From positions 1-64,000 of the forward strand of contig NZ_JACCKD010000006.1 in the NCBI RefSeq assembly GCF_013450155.1: DNA of 64,000 nucleotides, given 5' to 3'. The stretch is from Haloechinothrix aidingensis. Its GTDB lineage: Bacteria > Actinomycetota > Actinomycetes > Mycobacteriales > Pseudonocardiaceae. The notes beneath the pieces were generated by a model, which ran no database searches, was not told the DNA's origin, and was given only the letters and a program-made list of their open reading frames with translations. The position numbers and the translations under genes are program-made. Below, piece by piece: positions 33,891 through 43,470 of this stretch; positions within the stretch are counted from its first letter, which is position 1; each line of letters starts with the position of its first letter.

Positions 33891-35160
33891 TGCTGAACGA
33901 CGCACAGAGTCCGCGCAGTGGACTGAAAGCGTCATTCAGCGCACTCTCGGGGAGATCGAGGGGATCGGCGGGGACCGCCTGCGCGGTGGGTACTCGCGGC
34001 ACGTGTTCACCAGCAGCGAGCTCGAGCTGCGGGAATGGTTCCGGGCCGAGGCCGCCGCGCGCGACCTCGACGTCGAGCAGGACCGCAACGGCAACCTGTG
34101 GGCGTGGTGGACCGGCCCGGCCATGGCGGGGCAGGGCGCCGTGGTCACGGGAAGCCATCTCGACTCGGTGCCGGGCGGAGGCGCGTTCGACGGCCCGCTC
34201 GGCGTGGTCTCGGCGCTGTGCGCGGTGGATCGCCTGCGCGCGGGCGGTTTCCGGCCCGCACGGCCGGTGGCGGTCGTGGTCTTCGCCGAGGAGGAAGGCG
34301 GCCGGTTCGGCCTGCCGTGTCTCGGCTCGCGGCTGATGACCGGCGCCGTCGACCCGGCCCGCGCCTTGCGGTTGCGGGACGCGGACGGGTACACGTTCGC
34401 CGAGGCCGCCGAGCACCGCGGTGTGCCACCGCGGTTCATCGGCCCCGACCCCGAGCGCCTCGCGCGTATCGGCACCTTCGTCGAGCTGCACGTCGAGCAG
34501 GGGCGCCGGCTCGTCGACCTGGACGAACCGGTCGCGGTGGCCTCGACCATCGACCCGCACGGTCGCTGGCGGCTGAGCTTCACCGGTGTCGGCGACCACG
34601 CGGGTACGGCCGTGCTCGACGACCGGCGGGATCCGATGGTTCCCGCCGCGCGTGCCGTGCTGGCCGCGCGCGCCGCCGCGCGCGCGGCCCGGGCCGACGA
34701 CGCGCGTGCCACCGTCGGGCGCGTCACCGCCTACCCGGGAGGAACCAACGTCGTCCCGTCCAGGGTCGACGTGTGGCTGGACGCGCGCGCGGCAGCCGAG
34801 CCGGCGGCACGCGCCGTGGCGACCGAAGTGGAGGCGGCTGCGCGTTCCGCTGCCGAGGAGGAGGGCTGCGAGGTCGAGGTGCGTGAGGAATCCTGGAGCG
34901 AGACCACCCGGTTCGACCCGGCGCTGCGGGCCGGCATGCGTAGCGTCCTCGGGGACGTACCGGTACTGGCCACCGGTGCCGGGCACGACGCCGGCGTGCT
35001 CGCTGCGCACGTACCGGCCGGGATGCTGTACGTGCGCAACCCGACCGGCATATCGCATGCTCCGGACGAGCATGCCGAGCCGGCCGACTGCGCGGACGGT
35101 GTCGTGGCGCTGGCCCGGGTGATCGCCGAGCAGGCGGCGTGCGGTGAAGGTGGTGGGTGA
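33877..35160 (+). CDS. M20-family amidohydrolase (allantoate amidohydrolase/carbamoylase-like), candidate formylglutamate hydrolase
   Basis: A 427-residue M20/M28-fold hydrolase of the hydantoinase-carbamoylase family: [20 protein letters not shown] (metal ligands), [10 protein letters not shown] (catalytic Glu pair), [21 protein letters not shown] and [14 protein letters not shown]. Annotation by similarity would be allantoate amidohydrolase. It sits between hutU and hutF, with 14-base overlap to hutU and a GTGA overlap to hutF. As HutF yields N-formylglutamate and no HutG is visible, hydrolysis of formylglutamate is a good guess; allantoate is the alternative. The first 22 residues are encoded by a palindromic repeat, so the start (ATG 33877) and true N-terminus are uncertain. 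Confidence 0.85.
   Translation: MPPGSAERRTESAQWTESVIQRTLGEIEGIGGDRLRGGYSRHVFTSSELELREWFRAEAAARDLDVEQDRNGNLWAWWTGPAMAGQGAVVTGSHLDSVPGGGAFDGPLGVVSALCAVDRLRAGGFRPARPVAVVVFAEEEGGRFGLPCLGSRLMTGAVDPARALRLRDADGYTFAEAAEHRGVPPRFIGPDPERLARIGTFVELHVEQGRRLVDLDEPVAVASTIDPHGRWRLSFTGVGDHAGTAVLDDRRDPMVPAARAVLAARAAARAARADDARATVGRVTAYPGGTNVVPSRVDVWLDARAAAEPAARAVATEVEAAARSAAEEEGCEVEVREESWSETTRFDPALRAGMRSVLGDVPVLATGAGHDAGVLAAHVPAGMLYVRNPTGISHAPDEHAEPADCADGVVALARVIAEQAACGEGGG
33890..33944. repeat. Palindromic repeat element, copy 2 (inside a coding sequence)
   Basis: The right arm (33920-33944: GGACTGAAAGCGTCATTC then AGCGCAC) is identical to that of the element at 6785-6839; the left arm (33890-33912) is degenerate. 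It begins at the last base of the hutU stop codon and is translated as the N-terminus of the next gene. Confidence 0.8.
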
Positions 35161-36479
35161 CAGGCGTGAGCCAGACGTACTGGTGCGAGCACGCGTGGCT
35201 GCCGGACGGACCGGCGCCCGCTGTCGCGCTCACGGTGGACGACGGCAGGATCAGCGCGGTCACGCGGGACGCGCCGCGGGCAGGGACCGTGCTGACCGGG
35301 CTCGTCCTGCCCGGCTTCGCCAATGTTCACTCGCACGCGTTCCACCGCGCGCTGCGAGGCAGGACCCATGGCGGGGGCGGTACCTTCTGGACCTGGCGGG
35401 ACCGGATGTACCGGCTGGTCGAACGCCTCGACCCGGACAGCTGCTACCGGATCGCCAGGGCCGTGTTCGCCGAGATGCTGCTTGCCGGGTACACCTCCGT
35501 CGGCGAGTTCCACTACGTGCATCACGACCGTGCCGGAAGGCGGTACGCCGATCAGCACGCGATGGCGCACGCACTGGTGAGCGCGGCGGGTGAGGTGGGG
35601 ATCAAGCTGACCGTGCTGGACACCTGCTACCTCACCGGCGGCATCGGCGGTGAGCGGCTCGACCCCGTCCAGTACCGCTTCTCCGACGGAGACGTCGACG
35701 CCTGGGCGGCCCGGGCCGCCGCGTTCGATCCCGGTGCAGCGCACGTGCGCGTCGGTGCCGCGGTGCATTCCGTCCGCGCCGTACCGGCGGAGCACATCCC
35801 GGTGGTGGTCGCGTGGTCGCGCGAGCGCGCGGTTCCGCTGCACGCGCACGTCTCCGAGCAGCGCGCGGAGAACCAGGCCTGCCAGGCCGCCTACGGGCGC
35901 AGCCCCGTGCAGCTGCTCGCCGAGGCCGGTGCGCTCGACGAGCGGTTCGTCGCGGTACACGCCACGCACGCCTCCGCGCTGGATGCCACCTGGCTCGGCT
36001 CGTCCGACTCCTGGGTCTGCCTGTGCCCGACCACGGAACAGGACCTCGGCGACGGTACCGGCCCCGCACGGGAGCTGGCGAACGCGGGCGCGCGGTTGAG
36101 TGTGGGCAGCGACTCGCAAGCGGTCGTCGATCCGTTCGCCGAGCTGCGCTCGATGGAGATGGCAGAGCGCCTCGGAAGGGAATCCCGCGGCCACTTCACC
36201 CCGGCCGAGCTGATCGGGGCAGGCACGGCGCACGCGGCGATCGGGTGGCCGGACACCGGTCGCCTGGAGCAGGGTTCGCGGGCTGACCTGGTGCGCGTGA
36301 CCCTGGACTCGCCGCGTACGGCAGGCAGTGACCCCGCAGGGGTGCCGCTGTGCGCCTCCGCGAGCGATATCCGCGACGTGCTGGTCGACGGGCAGTGGCT
36401 CGTCAGGGAGGGCGAACACCTGCGCGTGGCGGATCCCGCCGCGCGCCTCGCCGCGGCGGTCCAGGAGGTGACGGCGTGA
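35157..36479 (+). CDS. hutF: Formimidoylglutamate deiminase
   Basis: Releases ammonia from N-formimidoylglutamate to give N-formylglutamate. The 440-residue amidohydrolase shows GFANVHSHAFHRALRGRTH (metal HxH, about residues 56-74), HAHVSEQRAENQ, VHATH and CLCPTTEQDLGDG, the HutF pattern, with VGSDSQAVVDPF carrying the catalytic Asp. The GTG start overlaps the previous stop (GTGA). Presence of HutF means histidine is degraded by the five-step route, which then needs a formylglutamate hydrolase. Confidence 0.95.
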   Translation: MTGVSQTYWCEHAWLPDGPAPAVALTVDDGRISAVTRDAPRAGTVLTGLVLPGFANVHSHAFHRALRGRTHGGGGTFWTWRDRMYRLVERLDPDSCYRIARAVFAEMLLAGYTSVGEFHYVHHDRAGRRYADQHAMAHALVSAAGEVGIKLTVLDTCYLTGGIGGERLDPVQYRFSDGDVDAWAARAAAFDPGAAHVRVGAAVHSVRAVPAEHIPVVVAWSRERAVPLHAHVSEQRAENQACQAAYGRSPVQLLAEAGALDERFVAVHATHASALDATWLGSSDSWVCLCPTTEQDLGDGTGPARELANAGARLSVGSDSQAVVDPFAELRSMEMAERLGRESRGHFTPAELIGAGTAHAAIGWPDTGRLEQGSRADLVRVTLDSPRTAGSDPAGVPLCASASDIRDVLVDGQWLVREGEHLRVADPAARLAAAVQEVTA

Positions 36480-37654
36480 CGGCCCGATTGATCACCGGAA
36501 TCGGCGAGCTGACCACGAACGAGCCGGAGCTGGGCACGCTCCGCTCGGCCGCGATGGTGCTCGACGGCGACCGCGTCGCCTGGGTCGGCCCCGCGCACGT
36601 CGCCGGGCCGGCCGACGAGCGGGTGGACGTCGGGGGGCGGGCGGTCCTGCCAGGCTGGGTCGACTCGCACACCCACCTGGTGTTCGCGGGGGACCGCACC
36701 GCGGAGTTCGAGGCACGCATGGCGGGTGAGCCGTACTCCGCGGGCGGCATCGCGGTGACCGTGGACGCGACGCGGCGCGCGCCGGACGACGTCCTGGCCG
36801 GCAACCTGGCCCGGCTGGCGCACGAGGCGCGGATGCAGGGCACCACGTACCTCGAGACCAAGACGGGGTACGGCCTGACGGTCCCCGACGAGCTGAGGTC
36901 CGCACGGGTCGCGGCCCGGGTGGCCGACGAGGTCACCTTCCTCGGCGCGCACATCGTTCCCGGCGAGTGCGCGGCCGAGGAGTACCTGGACACCGTGACC
37001 GGCCCGATGCTCGACGCGGTGGCCGAGCACGTGAGCTGGGTCGATGCCTTCTGCGATACCGGTGCCTTCGACGAGGAGCAGTCCGAGCGGGTGCTGCGGG
37101 CCGCGGCCGACCGTGGCCTCGGCGTGCGGGTACACGGCAACCAGCTCGGTCCAGGGCCGGGGGTGCGCCTCGCCGTGCGATGCGGTGCCGCCAGCGTGGA
37201 TCACTGCAGCTACCTGGACGAGGCGGACGTGGCGGCGCTGGCCGACAGCTGGAGCGGGACGGCGACGGGCACGGTGGCCACCGTGCTGCCTGCCTGCGAT
37301 CTGTCGACACGGGGACCGCTGGCCCCGGCCCGCGCGCTGCTGGATGCCGGAGCCGTCGTGGCACTGGCCACCAACGCCAACCCGGGGAGCTCCTATACGA
37401 CCTCCATGGCGTACTGCGTGGCGACCGCGGTGCTGCAGATGGGGCTGACGGTGCCCGAGGCGGTGTGGGCGGCTACCCGGGGCGGGGCCAGGGCACTGCG
37501 CGCCGACACCGGGGAGGGTGCCGTCGGCGTGCTACGCCAGGGCGCTCGCGCGGACGTGCAGGTGCTCGACGCGCCATCGGTGACGCATCTGGCCTACCGG
37601 CCGGGTGTGCCGTTGACATGGGCCGTCTGGCGCGACGGCGCCCGGTTGCGCTGA
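36476..37654 (+). CDS. hutI: Imidazolonepropionase
   Basis: Opens the imidazolone ring to give N-formimidoylglutamate. The 392-residue protein has GWVDSHTHLVFAGDR (HxH), GTTYLETKTGYGL, LGAHIVP, VHGNQLGPGPG and DHCSYL. At the position where the family usually has the catalytic, metal-contacting Asp (ATDxNPGS) this protein reads ATNANPGSS with Asn300; this should be checked against close relatives. GTG start overlaps the hutF stop. It is the last hut enzyme gene; a TetR gene follows after 45 bases. Confidence 0.94.
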   Translation: MTARLITGIGELTTNEPELGTLRSAAMVLDGDRVAWVGPAHVAGPADERVDVGGRAVLPGWVDSHTHLVFAGDRTAEFEARMAGEPYSAGGIAVTVDATRRAPDDVLAGNLARLAHEARMQGTTYLETKTGYGLTVPDELRSARVAARVADEVTFLGAHIVPGECAAEEYLDTVTGPMLDAVAEHVSWVDAFCDTGAFDEEQSERVLRAAADRGLGVRVHGNQLGPGPGVRLAVRCGAASVDHCSYLDEADVAALADSWSGTATGTVATVLPACDLSTRGPLAPARALLDAGAVVALATNANPGSSYTTSMAYCVATAVLQMGLTVPEAVWAATRGGARALRADTGEGAVGVLRQGARADVQVLDAPSVTHLAYRPGVPLTWAVWRDGARLR

Positions 37655-37699
37655 GGTGTGCGGAGCGGGCGGGTCCCGGCGGCAGGCCATAATGGCTGG

Positions 37700-38329
37700 A
37701 TGGCTACGCGACCACAACGCAGCTACGCCGGGCGTTCGGCTGCCGAGCGCAGCGCCGAGCGGCGGGAGCGGCTGATGGCGGCCGGGCTCGAGCTGTTCGG
37801 CACGGAGGGGTATGCGGCGACCTCGATCGAGAAGTTGTGTACCACGGCGGGTGTGTCCACCCGGAACTTCTACGAGGAGTTCAGCAGCAGGGAAACGCTG
37901 CTGATGCGGCTGCACGACCGGGTGATCGAGCGCGCGATGGATGCGGTGGTGCGGGCGCTCGCCGGGGCGGACGACCTCCCGCTGCGCGAGCGGGTCGAGC
38001 GCGGGATGCGCGCCTACATCACCACCACCGCGGAGGACCCGCGCTGGGCCCGGCTGTCCTACGTCGAACTCGTCGGCATCAGCGACGCGGTGGAACGGCA
38101 CCGGTTGGACTGGCGGGCGCGCTGGGTCGAGTTCCTCGACGCCGAGTCACGGCGTGCTGTCGCGCGAGGCGAGGCGGCCGACCGCGATTTCCAGCTCGGT
38201 GCGGTGGCACTGATCGGCGGGGTCAACGAGCTGGTGTATCACTGGTCGACCGGTGCGGTCACGGGGTCTCTCGACGACATCATCGACGAGCTCGTCCGCC
38301 TGACGACCGCGCTGGTGACCGCATCCTGA
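37700..38329 (+). CDS. TetR/AcrR family transcriptional regulator
   Basis: A 209-residue regulator. The N-terminal helix-turn-helix (RRERLMAAGLELFGTEGYAATSIEKLCTTAGVSTRNFYEEFSSRETLLMRL, about residues 21-71) is the TetR pattern with the usual YxxF after the recognition helix. The C-terminal half forms the ligand and dimer domain and is not informative about the ligand. It follows hutI by 45 bases on the same strand and could be read through from the hut operon; whether it controls hut or other genes is open. Confidence 0.9.
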   Translation: MATRPQRSYAGRSAAERSAERRERLMAAGLELFGTEGYAATSIEKLCTTAGVSTRNFYEEFSSRETLLMRLHDRVIERAMDAVVRALAGADDLPLRERVERGMRAYITTTAEDPRWARLSYVELVGISDAVERHRLDWRARWVEFLDAESRRAVARGEAADRDFQLGAVALIGGVNELVYHWSTGAVTGSLDDIIDELVRLTTALVTAS

Positions 38330-38341
38330 TCGGCCGCCCCC

Positions 38342-38530
38342 TCACTCCCTGCCGCGTACGATCGTCGGTTCGAAGCCGTGGTCGATGTCGCCGTCCGGCG
38401 GTTCGCGGCGGGGCCGCGGGATCGCGCTCGTGCGCCCCTCGGCGGTCTCCCCGCCGGCTTCCGGGGTTCGTCGCTGCTCGCGAGGCGCCGCGGATGCGGC
38501 GTTGCGACCCGTGACTGCGGTGCTGCCCAT
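38342..38530 (-). CDS. Small hypothetical protein (62 residues)
   Basis: A 62-residue hydrophilic, Arg/Pro/Glu-rich frame starting MGSTAVTGRNAASAAP. The ATG at 38530 is preceded by a strong AGGAGGGAG ribosome-binding site, which is the main reason to believe it. No known domain. It is convergent with the TetR gene, 12 bases apart. Confidence 0.45.
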   Translation of the reverse strand: MGSTAVTGRNAASAAPREQRRTPEAGGETAEGRTSAIPRPRREPPDGDIDHGFEPTIVRGRE

Positions 38531-38671
38531 CAGACACTCCCTCCTGTCTGTCCCCGGCGCGGGCGCCACGCGCCCCGGGACATCCGTGATACCTCATTTC
38601 GGGAGTGTGTGTTACGTCACAGGGTCGACTTTCCCCGATCGGACGATTCGCCGCGGGGTGTGCTGCCGCAT

Positions 38672-39154
38672 TCAGCCGGCAGGCGGCAGCAGCACGACAC
38701 CGTCGTCATCGGCATAGAGCTGGTCGCCAGGGTGGAAGGTGACCCCTCCGAACCCGACAGGGATGTCCACGGCCCCGGCGCCGTCCTTGCTGCTCTTGCG
38801 CGGGTTCGTACCGAGTGCCTTGATGCCGATGGGCAGGCCGGCCAGTACGGGACTGTCCCGCACCGCCCCGTGCAGCACGAGACCGCACCAACCGTTGTCC
38901 ACGGCCGACTGCGCGATGAGGTCCCCGGTCAGCGCGGTGTGTAGCGAGCCGCCGCCGTCGACGACGAGGACACACCCGTCGCCGGGGATGCGCAGCAGTT
39001 CGCGCAGCAGCCCGTTGTCCTGATGGCAGGACACCGTGCGTACGGATCCGGAGAACGCCCGGTACTTGCCGAACTGGTGGAACTGCGTGTCGCACACGCG
39101 CAGCGCGGTGCCGTGCTCGTCGACCAGATCGGCGGTGCTGAAGGATTCACTCAC
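38672..39154 (-). CDS. RraA family protein (RNase E inhibitor-like / HMG aldolase fold)
   Basis: A 160-residue RraA-fold protein: [53 protein letters not shown] and [35 protein letters not shown] are the family signatures. Close relatives are named rraA, regulator of ribonuclease E activity, or annotated as 4-hydroxy-4-methyl-2-oxoglutarate aldolase; the GAVRDS Asp/Arg pair needed for aldolase activity is present. Which applies here is not settled. GTG start. Confidence 0.88.
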   Translation of the reverse strand: MSESFSTADLVDEHGTALRVCDTQFHQFGKYRAFSGSVRTVSCHQDNGLLRELLRIPGDGCVLVVDGGGSLHTALTGDLIAQSAVDNGWCGLVLHGAVRDSPVLAGLPIGIKALGTNPRKSSKDGAGAVDIPVGFGGVTFHPGDQLYADDDGVVLLPPAG

Positions 39155-39236
39155 ATGCCTGAGAGTATCAAGCGGGTCATCGGCGGCCGCGCTCTTGCCG
39201 GTGCCTACCCGGACGCGGCCGTATCGCGCTGATCGG

Positions 39237-40028
39237 CTAGTCGCCGAACGGGTCGCCGGTGTGCCCGAGGAGGTCGGCGATCGAGTCGAGCACCATGTTC
39301 GGCCGGTACGGGTAGCACTCCGCCGAGTCCTTGGAGGCGATCCCGGTGAGCACCAGGATCGTGCGCAGCCCCGACTCGATCCCGGCGTGCACGTCGGTGT
39401 CCATCCGGTCGCCGATCATCACGGTGTCCTCCGAGTGCGCCCCGAGCACGCTCAACGCCGACCGCATCATCAGCGGGTTCGGCTTGCCGACGAAGTAGGG
39501 CTGCTTCCCGGTCGCGCGTTCGATGAGGGCGGCGACCGACCCGGTCGCTGGCAGCGCCCCCTCCAGGCTGGGCGCCGTCGCGTCCGGGTTGGTGGCGATG
39601 AAGCGCGCCCCCTCGTTGATCAGCCTGATCGCCTTGGTGATCGCGCTGAAGCTGTACGTGCGGGTCTCCCCGAGCACCACGTAGTCGGGAGAGCGCTCGG
39701 TGAGCACGTAGCCTGCCTGGTGCAGCGCGGTCGTCAGCCCGGCCTCGCCGATGACGAAGGCCGTGCCGTTCGGCCGTTGCCAGCTCAGGAACTTCGCGGT
39801 CGCCAGCGCGGAGGTCCAGATGGCGCCCTCCGGAACGTCCAGGCCGGACGCCAGTAGCCGCGCCCGCAGGTCACGGGGCGTGTATATCGAGTTGTTCGTC
39901 AGTACGAGGAACGGCAGCCCAGCCGCGCGCAGCTCGGCGAGGAACTCGTCGGCCCCGGCGACCATGTGCTCCTCGTGTACGAGCACCCCGTCCATGTCCG
40001 TGAGGTAGTTCCACGCCTGAGTGTTCAT
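39237..40028 (-). CDS. HAD-IIA family hydrolase (NagD-like phosphatase)
   Basis: A 263-residue HAD phosphatase: [10 protein letters not shown] (nucleophile Asp and acid Asp, about residues 11-20), LTNNS (motif II), KPNPLMM and [15 protein letters not shown] (motifs III/IV). The cap is the IIA type. Placed nine bases downstream of glpD on the same strand, it may be cotranscribed with it and could act on glycerol phosphate or a related phosphate ester, but this is only inferred from context. Confidence 0.88.
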   Translation of the reverse strand: MNTQAWNYLTDMDGVLVHEEHMVAGADEFLAELRAAGLPFLVLTNNSIYTPRDLRARLLASGLDVPEGAIWTSALATAKFLSWQRPNGTAFVIGEAGLTTALHQAGYVLTERSPDYVVLGETRTYSFSAITKAIRLINEGARFIATNPDATAPSLEGALPATGSVAALIERATGKQPYFVGKPNPLMMRSALSVLGAHSEDTVMIGDRMDTDVHAGIESGLRTILVLTGIASKDSAECYPYRPNMVLDSIADLLGHTGDPFGD

Positions 40029-40037
40029 GCCATGAGC

Positions 40038-41738
40038 CTAGTGCGCCGCGGCCACCGGGTCAGGTGCGGCCAGCCGGGCGGCGTTGGCTGTCGCGTCGTC
40101 GGCGGTCTCCTGGGCGCGGCGCTCGGCGTGTACCCGCTCGGTGTAGAAGGTGATCTCCTGATGTACCCGTTCGGTGTCCCAGCCGAGCAGCCGCCCCATG
40201 AGCGTGGCCACCTCGGGCGCGGCCGTCAGTCCCCGGTCGGCGTCCTCGATGGAGATGCGGGTGCGCCTGGTGAGCACATCCTCGAGGTGGAGCGCCCCCT
40301 CGTGGGTGACGGCGTAGTGGACCTCCGCCATCCGGTAGCCCTCCGCGCCGGGAACGGGTTCGGCGAGCTCGGCGTGTTCGGCGACGAGCGCGAGCACCTC
40401 GCTTGCGTGGGAGCCGTACCGGCCGAGCAGGTGTTCGACGACGCCGACCGGTACCTGGAAGCGCTGCGCCACCGCGTCCCTGTGCTGCCACATCTCGTGA
40501 TAGCCCACCGCGCCGACGAGCGGCAACTTGTCCGTCAGGGAGGGCGATACGGCACGTCCGAGCCCGGCAGCAGCGTGGTCGACCGCGTCGGCGGCCATGA
40601 CCCGGTAGGTGGTGTACTTCCCGCCCGCGACCACGGTCAGGCCGGGGACCGGCTCGGCGACGGCGTGCTCGCGGGACAGCCTCGCCGTGTCGTCGTCTGT
40701 ACCGGCGAGCAGGGGCCGTAGCCCCGCGTAGATGCCCTCGACGTCCGCCCGCGTCAGCGGCTCGCGCAGCACCGCGTTGACACGCTCGAGCAGGTAGTCC
40801 AGATCGGCCCCGGACGCGGCGGGATGCGCCTTGTCATGGTCCCATGCGGTGTCGGTCGTGCCGATGATCCAGTGCCGTTCCCACGGGATCACGAACAGCA
40901 CGCTCTTCTCGGTGCGCAGGATCAACCCGGTGGCAAGGTCGATACGCTCGCGTGGCACGAGGATGTGCACGCCCTTGGAGGAGCGTACCGAGAACGGGCC
41001 GTCGGTTCCGGCCGCGCGATGCATCTCGTCGGTCCACACCCCGGTCGCGTTGATCACGCGCTTGGCCCGGGTGACGATCTCCTGGCCGGATTCGAGGTCG
41101 CGCAGCACGGCACCGGTGACCGTGCCGGACTCGCGCACGTAGCGTTCGACGCGGGTCCTCGTGAGTGCGACCGCCCCGTGCTGCGCGGCGGTGCGCGCGA
41201 TCGTCATCGTGTGCCGCGCGTCGTCGACCTGCGCGTCGAAGTACTGGATCGCACCGGTCAGCGCGTCCGGACGCAGCCCGGGCGCGTGCTCGAGGGCCGT
41301 CGTGCGGCTGAGGTGCCGGTGCCTGGGCAGGGCGCGGGCACCGCCCATGGTGTCGTACAGCAGCACGCCCGCTCCGATGTAGCCGCGCTCCCACACGCGA
41401 TGCTGCAGGGGCAGCAGGAACGGAACCGGGCGGACCAGGTGGGGCGCGAGCCGGTTCAGCAGCAGGCCCCGTTCCTTGAGCGCCTCCCGGACGAGGCCGA
41501 AGTCCCGCTGCTCGAGGTACCGCAACCCGCCGTGGATGAGCTTGCTCGACCGGCTCGAGGTTCCCGCGGCCCAGTCACGTGCCTCGACGAGGGCAACGGA
41601 CAGCCCGCGGGAAGCGGCGTCCAGTGCCGCGCCCGCGCCGACGACGCCCCCTCCGACGACGAGAACGTCGAAGTCCTCGTCCCGCAGGGCCTGTAGCGCG
41701 CGGGCGCGGTAACCGGCGTTGAGTCGTGCGGTCGTCAC
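40038..41738 (-). CDS. glpD: Glycerol-3-phosphate dehydrogenase (FAD-dependent)
   Basis: Oxidises sn-glycerol 3-phosphate to dihydroxyacetone phosphate at the membrane, passing electrons to quinone. The 566-residue protein starts with the FAD-binding motif VVGGGVVGAGAALDAASRGLSVALVE (about residues 27-52), then SSKLIHGGLRYLE, and has IIGTTDT and GGKYTTYRVMA near the middle. A C-terminal helical domain is present. GTG at 41738 follows AAGGAG. It lies downstream of glpK and glpF in the same orientation. Confidence 0.96.
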   Translation of the reverse strand: MTTARLNAGYRARALQALRDEDFDVLVVGGGVVGAGAALDAASRGLSVALVEARDWAAGTSSRSSKLIHGGLRYLEQRDFGLVREALKERGLLLNRLAPHLVRPVPFLLPLQHRVWERGYIGAGVLLYDTMGGARALPRHRHLSRTTALEHAPGLRPDALTGAIQYFDAQVDDARHTMTIARTAAQHGAVALTRTRVERYVRESGTVTGAVLRDLESGQEIVTRAKRVINATGVWTDEMHRAAGTDGPFSVRSSKGVHILVPRERIDLATGLILRTEKSVLFVIPWERHWIIGTTDTAWDHDKAHPAASGADLDYLLERVNAVLREPLTRADVEGIYAGLRPLLAGTDDDTARLSREHAVAEPVPGLTVVAGGKYTTYRVMAADAVDHAAAGLGRAVSPSLTDKLPLVGAVGYHEMWQHRDAVAQRFQVPVGVVEHLLGRYGSHASEVLALVAEHAELAEPVPGAEGYRMAEVHYAVTHEGALHLEDVLTRRTRISIEDADRGLTAAPEVATLMGRLLGWDTERVHQEITFYTERVHAERRAQETADDATANAARLAAPDPVAAAH

Positions 41739-41812
41739 GGTGTCTCTCCTTGTGCTCGCTACTGTCGGTGCCGTGCGCACACGGCACACGCGCGCCCTCG
41801 GGCGGCTGCCTG

Positions 41813-43336
41813 TCAGTCGTCCACGTCCACCCAGTCGAGGGTGCGCGAGACGGCCTTCTTCCAGCGGGCGTGCTCGCTCTCCTTGCGGTCCGAGTCCCAG
41901 GTGGGCTGCCAGCGCTTGTCCTCCTGCCAGTTCTGCACCAGTTCGTCGGTGCTGCGCCAGAACCCGACGGCGAGCCCGGCCGCGTAGGCCGCGCCGAGCG
42001 CGGTCGTCTCCGCGACGACGGGCCGGTACACGGGTACGCCAAGTACATCCGCCTGCATCTGCATGCACAGCTCGTTCGCGGTGACCCCGCCGTCCACCCT
42101 CAGCACGTCGAGGGTCACCCCGGAGTCGGCCTGCATCGCGTCGACGACGTCGCGCGTCTGGTAACAGATCGACTCGAGCGTCGCCCGCGCGATGTGCGCG
42201 TTCGTGCTGTATCGCGACAGGCCGACGATGGCCCCGCGGGCGTCGGAACGCCAGTACGGCGCGAACAGGCCCGAGAACGCGGGGACGAAGTAGACACCCC
42301 CGTTGTCCGAGACCTGTCCTGCCAGTGCCTCGCTCTGCGCCGCTCCGGAGATGATGCCGAGCTGGTCGCGCAGCCACTGCACGGCGGAGCCGGTGACCGC
42401 GATCGATCCTTCCAGCGCGTAGACCGGTTTGTTCTCCCCGAACTGGTAGCAGATCGTGGTCAGCAACCCGTGCTGGGAACGTACGATCTCGTTGCCGGTG
42501 TTGAGTAACAGGAAGTTGCCGGTGCCGTAGGTGTTCTTCGCCTCCCCCGGTTTGAAGCACACCTGACCGACGGTGGCGGCCTGCTGGTCACCGAGGACTC
42601 CGGCGAGCGGCACCGCACCGCCGAACGGCCCGTCGGCGCGCGTGGTCCCGTAGAACTCCGGGTTCGAGGACGGGAGTATGAACGGCAGCATCTGCCGTGG
42701 TACGTCGAAAAAGGACAGGAGCTCGTCGTCCCAGTCCCATGTTTCGAGGTCCATGAGCATGGTGCGGCTCGCGTTGGTCGCGTCGGTGACGTGGACGCCG
42801 CCGTCCGTGCCCCCGGTCAGGTTCCACAGTAGCCACGTGTCGATCGTTCCGAAGATCGCCTCGCCCTTCTCGGCGTCCGCACGGACCCCCTCGACGTTGT
42901 CGAGGATCCACTTCAACTTGCCCCCTGCGAAGTACGTCGCCGGGGGCAGACCGGATCGCTGCCGGATGACCTCCGCTCGACCGTCGCGGTGCAGCGCATT
43001 GGCGATCTTGTCGGTTCTGGTGTCCTGCCAGACGATCGCGTTGCAGTACGTACGCCCGGTCCTGCGGTTCCACACCACGGTGGTCTCCCGCTGGTTGGTG
43101 ATGCCGACCGCGGCGAGGTCGCCGGGACCGAGGTCGGCCTTGTTCATCGCTGTGGTGATGACCGAGCGGGTGCGCTCCCAGATCTCGGTGGGATTGTGTT
43201 CCACCCAGCCGGCACGCGGCAGGATCTGTTCGTGTTCCAGCTGGTGGCGGACGATCTCGTTGCCGCCGTGGTCGAACACCATGAAGCGGGTGCTTGTGGT
43301 GCCCTGGTCGATCGATCCGATGAACTCGCTCATCAT
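41813..43336 (-). CDS. glpK: Glycerol kinase 1
   Basis: Phosphorylates glycerol to glycerol 3-phosphate. The 507-residue FGGY kinase shows [18 protein letters not shown] (phosphate 1 motif), [58 protein letters not shown] and [19 protein letters not shown] (adenosine motif). The start is ATGATG with GAAAGGACC just before. Lies between glpF and glpD on the minus strand. A second kinase gene is at 45367-46884. Confidence 0.97.
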   Translation of the reverse strand: MMSEFIGSIDQGTTSTRFMVFDHGGNEIVRHQLEHEQILPRAGWVEHNPTEIWERTRSVITTAMNKADLGPGDLAAVGITNQRETTVVWNRRTGRTYCNAIVWQDTRTDKIANALHRDGRAEVIRQRSGLPPATYFAGGKLKWILDNVEGVRADAEKGEAIFGTIDTWLLWNLTGGTDGGVHVTDATNASRTMLMDLETWDWDDELLSFFDVPRQMLPFILPSSNPEFYGTTRADGPFGGAVPLAGVLGDQQAATVGQVCFKPGEAKNTYGTGNFLLLNTGNEIVRSQHGLLTTICYQFGENKPVYALEGSIAVTGSAVQWLRDQLGIISGAAQSEALAGQVSDNGGVYFVPAFSGLFAPYWRSDARGAIVGLSRYSTNAHIARATLESICYQTRDVVDAMQADSGVTLDVLRVDGGVTANELCMQMQADVLGVPVYRPVVAETTALGAAYAAGLAVGFWRSTDELVQNWQEDKRWQPTWDSDRKESEHARWKKAVSRTLDWVDVDD

Positions 43337-43357
43337 GGTCCTTTCGAAGAACGTGCT

Positions 43358-43417
43358 GGCTGGGCGGCCGGCTGGGCGGCTGGCTGGGCGACTCGTCGGG
43401 TGACTCGCCGGGTCACT
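43358..43417. repeat. 12-bp tandem repeat between glpF and glpK
   Basis: Five degenerate 12-base units at 43358, 43370, 43382, 43394 and 43406; the first three share GGCTGGGCG. It is in the 134-base gap before glpK (22-81 bases upstream of its start). It may influence mRNA structure; no palindrome typical of a protein site is seen. Confidence 0.7.
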
Positions 43418-43470
43418 GGCCGGCTACGATGGCACCGGAGCCCGGGCTGTGCGTACGACTCCCGAGCGTG

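Noticed and set aside
41739-42560. Upstream extension of GlpD into glpK
   Set aside because: The extra sequence lies inside glpK; the normal FAD-binding N-terminus begins soon after GTG 41738, which has AAGGAG.
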